DNA of 64,000 nucleotides, from the NCBI GenBank assembly GCA_017538255.1, contig JAFYJD010000010.1:124001-188000 (forward strand), written 5' to 3'. Every line of letters begins with the position of its first letter. The first letter of the stretch is position 1. The notes below the pieces were generated by a model, which saw only the letters and a list, made by a program, of their open reading frames with translations, was not told where the DNA came from and did no database searches. The position numbers were made by a program, and so were the translations under genes. Shown in pieces: positions 50,720 through 58,666 of the stretch. Source of the stretch: Clostridia bacterium (GTDB lineage Bacteria > Bacillota > Clostridia > Christensenellales > CAG-138).

Positions 50720-51673
50720 ATGAAAAGATTCATCGCACCGATACTTGTTATCTTGCTTTTGACGCTTTTTTGTGCCTGCGGTAAACCCGCAACGAATACC
50801 AACAGCATCATAAGCGTACCCACGGGCAATGTCGATAATGCCACACGCACTCAACAGACGACGCCCGCGAATACCGACGCGCCGGCCGTCGTGGACAATA
50901 TCAGAGGTGGAGATTTCAACTCCTGCGCTGCGTTCTACAAGGGTATGACCGATGCGCTTACGACCTATGTTGACGTTGCGATCGGAGCCAACAACGAGCG
51001 CATTATGGATTCCAACCCCTCCGGGTATGAATCCGACCCCGCGTATCTTCCCATCATATACGCGCCGTTCGCTTCGGGCAATCTTGATTTCTTCGCTACC
51101 CTGGGCAGCACGACCGAAGAGGTGAAAGCGGCGATCGAAGAGATAGGCTTCTTCAATGTAGAATACGACCGCAACTCAAATGGCGAGCACAGCGTTCGTT
51201 ACTGCGATGAGGACGATTCGGGTGAAGTCATCACGATAGAAGAGAGGGCGGCTTACCAAAACTCGTCAATCCGCTTTGAACGCATCGAAAACGGCAGAAC
51301 GGTCGAGTTCTCCGAGTTCGTGTGGCTGGGCGGCGATATGTATGCGCTTCAAAATATGTCCGAGCGCGCGATCATCGAGTATGACGGCAAGATGATAAAG
51401 CGTTTCACTCACGCTCAAAACAGATTCAGCCACGAATCCGAAGAAACGGGCGATCCCTATGCGTGGAGCGTAAAAAACGCCCCCGATACGGACTCGATCT
51501 GGGGCAGAACCGATATGGACGAAGCGTGGGTGCTTCAAAAATCGGCGGTAAACGGTATCTATATGGTGTTCGAGTTAAATTATGGAACGCTCAATATCTC
51601 GGGCTACAAACAGATAGGCTCGGATGAGAATGCGGAGTTTGAAACGATGGAGCAGATAACCATCGAGGGCTGA
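50720..51673 (+). CDS. Lipoprotein of unknown function
   Basis: 317 residues with GAGGAGG upstream. Lipobox LFCAC with lipidated Cys20, then a Thr/Asn/Pro linker to about residue 58. The body (about 60-317) mixes helices and strands. It contains AFYKGMTDALTTYVDVAIG, a Cys in VRYCDEDDSGEV, and a C-terminal GTLNISGYKQIG strand. I do not recognise the family. It is monocistronic, and its terminator overlaps the end of ispE on the other strand. Confidence 0.75.
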   Translation: MKRFIAPILVILLLTLFCACGKPATNTNSIISVPTGNVDNATRTQQTTPANTDAPAVVDNIRGGDFNSCAAFYKGMTDALTTYVDVAIGANNERIMDSNPSGYESDPAYLPIIYAPFASGNLDFFATLGSTTEEVKAAIEEIGFFNVEYDRNSNGEHSVRYCDEDDSGEVITIEERAAYQNSSIRFERIENGRTVEFSEFVWLGGDMYALQNMSERAIIEYDGKMIKRFTHAQNRFSHESEETGDPYAWSVKNAPDTDSIWGRTDMDEAWVLQKSAVNGIYMVFELNYGTLNISGYKQIGSDENAEFETMEQITIEG

Positions 51674-51692
51674 TAAACCGAATACGATCTCC

Positions 51693-52553
51693 TTACGGAG
51701 CGGCGAATATCGTCCGCTCCGTTGTTTTACACGCGGCGGTGAAGAAGCGGCCTTCAAACGCTTCAGCCGCTTTTTTTGCGCTCTCGATATCGGGAAACAC
51801 CCCGAACACCGCCGAACCGCTCCCGGTCATACACGCGCCGAGCGCGCCGAGTGAGATAAGTTTTTCGCGCGCTTCGGTGATCTCGGGAACCAAGGCTTCC
51901 GCGGCGGGCGAAAGGTCGTTGTAAAGCAGTTTCGGCACGGCTCCGGTATCGCCTGTGAGGATCGCTTCCTTCATCGATAGAGAGTGCCGCCGATTGCCGT
52001 CGAGCGCATCCGCGTCGAGCGAGCGGAACAGCGCGGAGGTGGATACGCCGCGCTCGCCTTTGACGACGAGCACGCTCATATCAAGGCTCGGAAGCGTTTC
52101 GAGTTTTTCGCCTATGCCGCCGACGAGCGCACAGCCGCCGTGCAGGCAGAACGGAACGTCCGCCCCGACCTGTTTGCCGAGGAAATAGAGCCTTTTTTCG
52201 TCAATTTTTCCGTACAGGCGCTCCATACCGCGAAGCGTTCCCGCCGCGTCCGCGCTCGCACCGCCGAGCCCCGCTTCCGAGGGGATGCGTTTTTCAAGGT
52301 ATATCCGAACGCCGCCGCAGCCCGTTTCCGCTTTGAACGCCGCAGCCGCGCGACGCACGGTGTTATCGTGGGGCAGCGGCTCGGAGCATTCAAAATGAAT
52401 CTCGTCATCATCCGTTTTTTCAAGGCTCATTCGGTCATACAGATCGATGCCGTGCATCACCATTGCGAGTTCGTGATAGCCGTCGGATCGCCGAAACAGC
52501 GTTTCAAGCGTCAGATTCAGTTTTGCGCCGCAGTACAGTTCAACTTTTTTCAT
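51693..52553 (-). CDS. ispE: 4-diphosphocytidyl-2-C-methyl-D-erythritol kinase
   Basis: 286 residues. It phosphorylates CDP-methylerythritol in the MEP isoprenoid pathway. GHMP-kinase features: an N-terminal AKLNLTL and SDGYHEL; the ATP loop PSEAGLGGASADAA near 91-104; and a C-terminal GACMTGSGSAVFGVF near 237-251. The start ATG 52553 gives the family opening CGAKLNLTL. It is divergent from spoIIR, a neighbour often found with sporulation genes in Firmicutes. No confident promoter was seen. Confidence 0.93.
   Translation of the reverse strand: MKKVELYCGAKLNLTLETLFRRSDGYHELAMVMHGIDLYDRMSLEKTDDDEIHFECSEPLPHDNTVRRAAAAFKAETGCGGVRIYLEKRIPSEAGLGGASADAAGTLRGMERLYGKIDEKRLYFLGKQVGADVPFCLHGGCALVGGIGEKLETLPSLDMSVLVVKGERGVSTSALFRSLDADALDGNRRHSLSMKEAILTGDTGAVPKLLYNDLSPAAEALVPEITEAREKLISLGALGACMTGSGSAVFGVFPDIESAKKAAEAFEGRFFTAACKTTERTIFAAP
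51695..51728 (+). terminator. Terminator of the lipoprotein gene inside the ispE 3' end
   Basis: ACGGAGCGG at 51695-51703 pairs with CCGCTCCGT at 51714-51722, followed by TGTTTT. The stem lies within the last codons of ispE on the other strand. Confidence 0.7.
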
Positions 52554-52602
52554 ATCAAAAACCTCATATTTTCTGTGTACAAGTATGTATTATCGATCAT
52601 GT

Positions 52603-52633
52603 GTTTGTCAATAATAATTTGCAGGGAACAAAA
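52603..52633 (+). promoter_or_regulatory. Candidate sigma-F (forespore) promoter of spoIIR
   Basis: GTTTG at 52603-52607 and GGGAACAAAA at 52624-52633 with a 16-base gap. It resembles the Bacillus sigma-F pattern GYWTA-16-GGNRANANTW (one mismatch in the -35, one or two in the -10). It is about 38 bases upstream of the spoIIR ATG, which is the right distance, and spoIIR is a known sigma-F target in Bacillus. Confidence 0.45.
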
Positions 52634-52670
52634 AAATATATGTTCCGAATAATCAAAAGGACAACTCACT

Positions 52671-53402
52671 ATGAAAGCAAAACCTTCAAAAACCCAAACA
52701 GGAAACCGTAGGGACTTCGATAGGCTCGTCGTCGAGATCTCGGGCGCGCTCGCGTTTTTGACGCTCGCGCTTGCGCTGATCGCGGCGGGCATATTCGTCC
52801 TGCCGCCCCTTGGCAAAAAGAGCGCCGCCGTGGGCGAGACCGCCGAAGCACCGGCCGGGGAAGTGTTCGCGTTTGCGGGCGAAAGGCTCGATGACCGGGA
52901 CGGCATACTGCGGCTCCACATAATCGCAAACAGCGATTCGGAGCGCGACCAAGATATAAAACTCGCCGTGCGCGACGCCGTGCTCGATTTTGAAAAAAAA
53001 GCGGGCGTATCGCTTGAAAGCGCGGCCGATACGGAGGCTTTTCTTATCGCACGGGCGGAAGAACTGCTCGCTGCGGTAAGAGCGGCGCTCAATAAAAAGG
53101 GCGCGGGATACGACGCCCAGCTTATGATAGGGGATTTTATCTTCCCCGAAAAAACCTATGCGGGCAGGGTGTATCCCGAGGGCGAGTACCGCGCGCTCAG
53201 GATACTGCTCGGGAACGCCTCGGGCAAGAACTGGTGGTGCGTGCTGTTTCCGCCGCTCTGCTTGATAAGGACCGAAACGCCTTCTGCTTCGGCAGAAGTG
53301 AGCGAGCCGCCGATCGCGGAGCAAAGTCCGGGCTCCGGCGGCTTCGGGTTTGACAGTTTGATAGTTAGACTCTTTAAATCGATATTCGGAGAAAAACGAT
53401 GA
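52671..53402 (+). CDS. spoIIR: Stage II sporulation protein R
   Basis: 243 residues. SpoIIR is secreted by the forespore and triggers SpoIIGA to process pro-sigma-E in the mother cell. A basic N-terminus precedes a membrane/signal helix at about 28-50. The signature parts are LRLHIIANSDSERDQDIKLAVRDAVL (from about 80) and the C-terminal YPEGEYRALRILLG plus NWWCVLFPPLC (about 182-192). The last 35 residues are an unusual extension. It overlaps sleB by 4 bases (ATGA). Confidence 0.93.
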   Translation: MKAKPSKTQTGNRRDFDRLVVEISGALAFLTLALALIAAGIFVLPPLGKKSAAVGETAEAPAGEVFAFAGERLDDRDGILRLHIIANSDSERDQDIKLAVRDAVLDFEKKAGVSLESAADTEAFLIARAEELLAAVRAALNKKGAGYDAQLMIGDFIFPEKTYAGRVYPEGEYRALRILLGNASGKNWWCVLFPPLCLIRTETPSASAEVSEPPIAEQSPGSGGFGFDSLIVRLFKSIFGEKR

Positions 53403-54064
53403 AAAAAACAAAACGAACAGCGGCGCTGCTGCTTGCCGCGGTGATACTTGTTTCCTGCATCCTCTTTTCGGCGGCGGACGCCGAGACCCTGCGCCGCGGA
53501 AGCAGGGGCGAACTTGTCAAAAAGGTGCAGACCCGCCTCAAAAAATGGGGCTTTTATAACGGTGAAGTCGACGGCGTATACGGGCAAAAGACCGAGAGCG
53601 CGGTAAAGGCGTTCCAGCGCCGAAACGGCTTGACGGCGGACGGCATAGTCGGCAAAAAGACCGCCGCGGCAATGGGCATAAGCCTCGGAAGCGATACCGC
53701 GAACACATCCTCCGTGGACAATAACACCTATCTGCTTGCACGCCTTGTTCACGGCGAAGCGCGCGGCGAGCCCTATAAGGGCAAGGTGGCGGTCGCGGCG
53801 GTCGTGCTGAACAGGGTCAAAAGCCCATCGTTCCCGAACACCATCGCGGGCGTGATCTACCAAAGCGGCGCGTTCGACGCTGTGAGCGACGGCCAGATAA
53901 ACCTTCAGCCCGATAACGAGAGCATCAAAGCCGCAAAGGACGCCCTGAACGGCTGGGATCCGACCAACGGCTGTCTTTACTATTACAACCCGCGCACGGC
54001 GACGAGCAAATGGATGCTCTCGCGCAAGGTACTTTTAACGATCGGCAACCACGCATTCTGTTGA
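53399..54064 (+). CDS. sleB: Spore cortex-lytic enzyme SleB
   Basis: 221 residues, signal peptide 1-28. A peptidoglycan-binding domain (about 31-93; LRRGSRGELVKKVQTRLKKW and DGVYGQKTESAVKAFQ) precedes the Hydrolase_2 domain (about 105-221). In that domain HGEARGEPYKGKVAVAAVVL holds the catalytic Glu. SleB is a lytic transglycosylase that cuts the cortex at germination and needs YpeB for stability. The next gene is ypeB, 10 bases on, as in Bacillus. Confidence 0.94.
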   Translation: MKKTKRTAALLLAAVILVSCILFSAADAETLRRGSRGELVKKVQTRLKKWGFYNGEVDGVYGQKTESAVKAFQRRNGLTADGIVGKKTAAAMGISLGSDTANTSSVDNNTYLLARLVHGEARGEPYKGKVAVAAVVLNRVKSPSFPNTIAGVIYQSGAFDAVSDGQINLQPDNESIKAAKDALNGWDPTNGCLYYYNPRTATSKWMLSRKVLLTIGNHAFC

Positions 54065-54074
54065 GGTGAAAATT

Positions 54075-55562
54075 ATGGAAAACAATACTAAGAATAAGCA
54101 AAAACAAGCGCCGTTCGGAGCAGCTAAGCGCGGCAGGGCAACGGTCGACGCGCTGTTCTATTTTGTGATACCGCTGATGCTGGTAGCGGCGCTGATCGTG
54201 CTCGGCTTCTGGGGAAACGCACAGAAAGCGCGCGCCGAAGGGCTCAGGCGCAATAATGAGGACATCTACACGCAGGCGTATACGGAACTTGCGGATTCCG
54301 TGAACAGTATGAACAACGCCCTCGCCAAACTGCTCGTTTCCAACTCAAACGCCAACCTCGCGCTGACGTTCGACGAACTCTGGAAGGAGTGCGGCACGAT
54401 AACCGCGCTTATGGGCAGGATACCGCAATCCCACGCGAAAAACTGCGAACTAACACGCTTTTTGGCACAGACGGGCGACTATGCGCGCCAACTTTCCGCT
54501 TCGATCATGGGGGGCAAAAACATAGACGGCACCGACAGGGAACAACTCTCGCGCCTGCTCGAGGCGGGCGAGAGAGTGCATTCGGAACTATCCGAATGCC
54601 TTACGCGCGGGGATATACCGCTCGCCGCGATAGACGGCGAGGCTTACTTTGAGTTTGACGAACAGGAAGCGGCGGAAACCGGCGAAAAATACCCGACGCT
54701 CGTTTATGAAGGCCCGTTTTCAAACAGCACCGAACAGCGCGAGCCTTCGGGTTTGAGCGGCGAGGATATCGACGAGGAAGCGGCAAAGACCGCTGCGCTC
54801 TCGTTCATTGACGGCGGCGCGCTGATAGAAACTTCGCACGGGCTTTCGGAAGGCAAACTGCCGTACTACGGCTTTACTCTGCTGCTCGAAAACGGAAGAA
54901 ATGCGGATATTGCGATAACAAAGCGCGGCGGGATGCTGCTGTATCTAAACGAAAACTCATCGACAGACGGCGAAGCGCCAAGTGAAATACCTGATGAAAA
55001 AACGCTTGAAACCATGGGGAATATCGGGCGTGAATACCTGAAAAACCATAACTTCGGAGAGTTTGAGCCGACCTACGTTAAGTTCTATGACGACAGCGTG
55101 CTGATCGACTTTGTCGCCGTACTGAACGTGAAGTGCGTTGAAACGGAAAAGAGCGGGTTCGAGCCCACCGAAGCGGACACGGCGGCAAGACATAAGCCGA
55201 ACAGAGCCGCGGTGTATAAGGTAAAACTCTACCCGGATCTTGTAAAAATCCGCATTTCGCGCGATGATATGCACGTGGTCGGCGTCGATGCGAGGAACCT
55301 GCTTTTTAACAGCAGGCAGCGCGATCTCGATACGGGATTGATAAGCGAAGAGCGAGCCGCGGCGGGGCTGTTCAAGGATGCGGGGGCAAGCATGGGAGGC
55401 CTCGCGCTGATACCGATGGACGACAACACCGAGCGGCTCTGCTATGAGTTTTTATGCAGTTTGTCGGGCCGCGATTACATCGTCTATATCGACGCGCTAA
55501 CCGGCGAGGAAGTACGCGTTTTAAGGCTGATCGACAACGAAAACGGTACCCTGACCGTGTAG
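54075..55562 (+). CDS. ypeB: Germination protein YpeB
   Basis: 495 residues from ATG 54075 with GAGGTGA upstream; a GTG start at 54066 would overlap the RBS. YpeB is a membrane-anchored partner that keeps SleB in the spore. The N-terminus is cytosolic and basic, with a membrane helix about 28-48. A coiled-coil/helical part follows (60-185). The characteristic region around PTLVYEGPFSNS (about 207-218) begins the PepSY-type C-terminal repeats, which end with the PepSY-like YIVYIDALTGEEVRVLRLI. Forespore expression (sigma-G) is expected. Confidence 0.92.
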   Translation: MENNTKNKQKQAPFGAAKRGRATVDALFYFVIPLMLVAALIVLGFWGNAQKARAEGLRRNNEDIYTQAYTELADSVNSMNNALAKLLVSNSNANLALTFDELWKECGTITALMGRIPQSHAKNCELTRFLAQTGDYARQLSASIMGGKNIDGTDREQLSRLLEAGERVHSELSECLTRGDIPLAAIDGEAYFEFDEQEAAETGEKYPTLVYEGPFSNSTEQREPSGLSGEDIDEEAAKTAALSFIDGGALIETSHGLSEGKLPYYGFTLLLENGRNADIAITKRGGMLLYLNENSSTDGEAPSEIPDEKTLETMGNIGREYLKNHNFGEFEPTYVKFYDDSVLIDFVAVLNVKCVETEKSGFEPTEADTAARHKPNRAAVYKVKLYPDLVKIRISRDDMHVVGVDARNLLFNSRQRDLDTGLISEERAAAGLFKDAGASMGGLALIPMDDNTERLCYEFLCSLSGRDYIVYIDALTGEEVRVLRLIDNENGTLTV

Positions 55563-55632
55563 AAAAATACATACAGCAAAAAGGGGCAGCCGCACAAGAA
55601 TCGTCGAGTTTTGACCGAAGGGCTGTACAATG

Positions 55633-55663
55633 AAAAAGAGCGCCTCTGTGGAGTCGCTCTTTT
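55633..55663. terminator. Bidirectional terminator between ypeB and the DUF6273 gene
   Basis: AAAGAGCG at 55635-55642 pairs with CGCTCTTT at 55655-55662, with A and T runs on either side. Confidence 0.75.
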
Positions 55664-55699
55664 GCCGGTTTTATTATTTGAGGGCTGCGCCCGATAGAG

Positions 55700-56425
55700 T
55701 TAAGATCCCGGATTCACCCACAAAGCGGGACGAACAGCGTGAGTGTCGTTGTAGACATGGCAGCCGCTGAGCTTGACGCCGCAGACGCATTCGACATGTA
55801 CAGCACAGTGAGAATCGGCGCCGGGCGACCGCAGCCACCACCAACAGGTGGGGTTGCCGCCTGCCGTATACACGGCGGATGGCACTACTCCGTTATTTAC
55901 TGCATAGTCCGTGGCTTCGCATTCTCTTGCTGCATCTGAGGAAAAATACCTTTCTGCCTCGTCTATGCTGATAAGAAACACCTTGTCATCGGTATCGTTT
56001 CCGCCGGCGGTGCCGTATTCCGCGTTATCGTCATTCTTCACTTGGGTGGTTTGTATCATTGCCTTTTCGTCTGAACCGAACGCTTCGTTGATAAACTCAT
56101 TGTTCAGCCATCCACGCAGCGTGCAGGTCTCCCAAGTGACGACTGCATATGCCTCATTATACGGCTTGCAGTCGAGTGCATACTTGCTGATAAGCAGCAG
56201 GGACGATCCCTGTTTATCCAGCACTATCCACTCTATCTCCTCCTTGCCGTTTGAGGTGTCGTTATCCTGCTCGTATGCGCCGAAAACATAGGTGTCGCCG
56301 ATATTAACCGAGGGCTTTTCCGGGTCGGGTTTTGGGTCTGTGCTGCAAGCCACAGAGCAGATTGCCGCTATCAGCATTACGGACGCAAGCATAAGCGCAA
56401 GCGCCTTCGTGAGTTTCTTTTTCAT
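55700..56425 (-). CDS. Lipoprotein with DUF6273 domain
   Basis: 241 residues from ATG 56425 with GGAGGA upstream; an in-frame ATG further up lacks an RBS. The signal has a lipobox-like ICSVAC with Cys27. Residues about 45-241 form the DUF6273 domain seen in many gut Firmicutes: GDTYVFGAYEQDNDTS, EIEWIVLDKQGSSLLLISKY, TLRGWLNNEFINEAF and WWWLRSPG, ending VRPALWV. The same domain often appears as tandem or secreted modules; its ligand is unknown. It has a perfect sigma-A consensus promoter. Confidence 0.85.
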   Translation of the reverse strand: MKKKLTKALALMLASVMLIAAICSVACSTDPKPDPEKPSVNIGDTYVFGAYEQDNDTSNGKEEIEWIVLDKQGSSLLLISKYALDCKPYNEAYAVVTWETCTLRGWLNNEFINEAFGSDEKAMIQTTQVKNDDNAEYGTAGGNDTDDKVFLISIDEAERYFSSDAARECEATDYAVNNGVVPSAVYTAGGNPTCWWWLRSPGADSHCAVHVECVCGVKLSGCHVYNDTHAVRPALWVNPGS

Positions 56426-56448
56426 CGTGTTTCCTCCTATTATTTTAC

Positions 56449-56493
56449 ACAGTTGTAAGATGCGTTCATTATACACATAAAAATATCAACTGT
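56449..56493. promoter_or_regulatory. Inverted repeat around the DUF6273 promoter (possible operator)
   Basis: ACAGTTG at 56449-56455 and CAACTGT at 56487-56493 are exact inverted copies 31 bases apart. One overlaps the -35 box and the other lies in the early leader. It may be a repressor or loop site, or chance. Confidence 0.35.
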
Positions 56494-56496
56494 CAA
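56468..56496 (-). promoter_or_regulatory. Perfect consensus promoter of the DUF6273 lipoprotein gene
   Basis: On the minus strand, TTGACA (56496-56491), spacer 17, TATAAT (56473-56468). It is the only exact consensus pair I found in this window. Confidence 0.85.
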
Positions 56497-56559
56497 TATG
56501 ACTCCCTGTTTGAATATGCGAAAAGAGCGATTCGCTTCAACACGCCTTTTCATATGGAA

Positions 56560-57258
56560 TCATTTCATCTTGAATACGATGTCGTCCTTGTTCTTATAGA
56601 TCGAGTATGCGGGCACGAGTCCGCGCACGCAGGAAACGGGGTAGACGGTGCAGGCTCTGCCGGCGATGGTGCCGGGGTTGAGCACGGCGTTGCAGCCGAT
56701 CTCCGCCTGATCGCCGATCATCGCGCCGAACTTTCTGCGGCCCGTGTCGATGATCTCCGTTCCGAACTTGACGGCAATATTGCCGCGGTCGCTCTTTACG
56801 TTGCTCGTTATCGAGCCGGCGCCCATATGCGCCTTGTAGCCGAGTATCGAATCGCCGACATAGTTGTAGTGCGGCGTTTGAACACCGTCAAAAAGGATGA
56901 CGTTTTTGAGTTCAACGGAATTGCCCACAACGCAGTCGCGCCCGATGAGCGCGTTGCCGCGGATGAACGCACAATGCCGCACCTCGGTGCCGTGGTCGAT
57001 GATGCAGGGGCCGGTTATCCACGCGGTGGGATAGACCTTCGCGTCCTTTGCGATCCAAACGTCCTCGGACGGGTGGTCGAACTCCTCGGGCGAAAGCCCC
57101 GCGCCGATCTTCATTATCGCGTCGCCGATGCCGGCAAGCGCCTCCCACGGGTACTTGACGCCGTCAAACAAAAAGTCCGCGCGCGTTTTTGTCAGGGTAA
57201 AAAGGTTCTTTACCTCGATGTCGTCCTTTATAAGGTGCATTATCTCGGATAGGTCCAT
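56560..57258 (-). CDS. Left-handed beta-helix acyltransferase-like protein (GlmU C-terminal-like)
   Basis: 232 residues from ATG 57258 with CAGGAG upstream. After an N-terminal helical part (about 1-65), hexapeptide repeats form a beta-helix: VWIAKDAKVYPTAWITGP, CAFIRGNALIG, VGNSVELKNVILFDG, and YNYVGDSILGYKAHMGAG followed by ITSNVKSD. These resemble the GlmU acetyltransferase half. Many Clostridia carry this stand-alone protein, often annotated as UDP-GlcNAc pyrophosphorylase, though it has no uridylyltransferase domain. Being 24 bases after glmM, it probably acts in amino-sugar activation by acetylating glucosamine-1-phosphate. Last gene of a five-gene operon. Confidence 0.85.
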   Translation of the reverse strand: MDLSEIMHLIKDDIEVKNLFTLTKTRADFLFDGVKYPWEALAGIGDAIMKIGAGLSPEEFDHPSEDVWIAKDAKVYPTAWITGPCIIDHGTEVRHCAFIRGNALIGRDCVVGNSVELKNVILFDGVQTPHYNYVGDSILGYKAHMGAGSITSNVKSDRGNIAVKFGTEIIDTGRRKFGAMIGDQAEIGCNAVLNPGTIAGRACTVYPVSCVRGLVPAYSIYKNKDDIVFKMK

Positions 57259-57281
57259 ATTTGTCTCCTGTTTCTGAAAGA

Positions 57282-58628
57282 TTATGAAATTATAAGGTTT
57301 TGCTTCTTCATCGCGTCGATTATATGCTCGACGGCGCGTTCGCATTCATCGTGCGTGGGCGCTTCCGCCATAACGCGCACAACGGGCTCGGTACCGCTCT
57401 TGCGAAGCAGGATGCGACCGTTGCCTGCGAGTTCATCCTCGGCCTCGCGCACGCTTTTTTGGACCTCCGCGTTGTTGATCGCAGCGTCCTTGTCGGATAC
57501 GCGAACGTTTTTAAGCAACTGGGGATAGATCATAACCGGCGCCGCGAGCACGGAAAGCGGCTGCTTGTTCGCAAGCATCGCCTGCATCAGTTTGATCGCG
57601 GTCAAAAGGCCGTCGCCCGTCGCCGCATACTTGCTGAATATGATATGGCCCGACTGTTCGCCGCCGATCAGGTATCCGTTTTGACGCATACATTCGTAAA
57701 CGTATTTGTCGCCGACGTCGGTCTTTGCGTACTTGATGCCCGCTCTGTCGAACGCCTTATAAAGACCGAAGTTGGACATAACCGTCGTAACGACGGTATC
57801 GCTCGCGAGTTTTTCGCGGTCCTTCATATACTTGCCGTAGATATAGAGGATGAGGTCGCCGTCGATTATCCTGCCCGTTTCGTCCACGGCGATGCAGCGG
57901 TCTGCGTCGCCGTCGAAGGCAAAGCCGATATCGAGATTCTTTTCAACAACGAGTTTGCGAAGATTCTCGATATGCGTGGAGCCGCAGCCGTCGTTGATGT
58001 TGAGGCCGTTCGGCTCGTTGCCGATAACGGTTACGCTCGCGCCGAGCGTTTCAAATATGCTCTTCGCCATCATCCAGGTACTGCCGTTTGCGCAGTCAAG
58101 ACCCACGCGCACATCCTTGTAGGAATGCGTCGCAAGGCTGATGAGGTAGCCGATATAGCGGTTTCTTCCGGCGGAAAAATCAACCACCTTGCCGATGGAA
58201 TCGTTCGTCGCGAACGGCACTTCGGGCAGTTCGCCGTCCAGATAGCGCTCGATCTCGTTGATGACGAACTGCTCCATCTTTTCGCCGTTGGTGTTCAAAA
58301 GTTTTATGCCGTTGTCGTGATAGGCGTTGTGGCTCGCGCTGATCATAATGCCGCAGTCAAAACTGTCCATACGCGTGATGTAGGACACGCTCGGCGTGGT
58401 CGTTACGTGCATAAGGTATACGTCGGCGCCGCTGGCGGTTAGACCCGCGGTGAGAGCGCATTCGAACATATAACTCGAACGCCTCGTGTCCTTGCCGATG
58501 ACTACGCTCGGGCGATGATCGCCGCCGTAATAGCCGCCCAAAAAGCGCCCTATCTTGTATGCGTGTTCCACATTGAGATTCACATTCGCGTCGCCGCGAA
58601 AGCCGTCTGTTCCGAAGTATTTGGACAT
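57282..58628 (-). CDS. glmM: Phosphoglucosamine mutase
   Basis: 448 residues from ATG 58628 with AAGGAGA upstream. It converts glucosamine-6-phosphate to glucosamine-1-phosphate for peptidoglycan precursors. The active-site Ser is in GIMISASHNAYHDNG (Ser at about 100). The metal loop is FDGDADRC near 239-246, the sugar-binding GGEQSGHI near 321-328, and the phosphate-binding RKSGTEPVVRV near 404-414. It starts 38 bases after the pth-dsdA fusion gene. Confidence 0.95.
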   Translation of the reverse strand: MSKYFGTDGFRGDANVNLNVEHAYKIGRFLGGYYGGDHRPSVVIGKDTRRSSYMFECALTAGLTASGADVYLMHVTTTPSVSYITRMDSFDCGIMISASHNAYHDNGIKLLNTNGEKMEQFVINEIERYLDGELPEVPFATNDSIGKVVDFSAGRNRYIGYLISLATHSYKDVRVGLDCANGSTWMMAKSIFETLGASVTVIGNEPNGLNINDGCGSTHIENLRKLVVEKNLDIGFAFDGDADRCIAVDETGRIIDGDLILYIYGKYMKDREKLASDTVVTTVMSNFGLYKAFDRAGIKYAKTDVGDKYVYECMRQNGYLIGGEQSGHIIFSKYAATGDGLLTAIKLMQAMLANKQPLSVLAAPVMIYPQLLKNVRVSDKDAAINNAEVQKSVREAEDELAGNGRILLRKSGTEPVVRVMAEAPTHDECERAVEHIIDAMKKQNLIIS

Positions 58629-58666
58629 CGTTTTTCTCCTTTTCAAAAGAGTATTTTGATGAAAAT

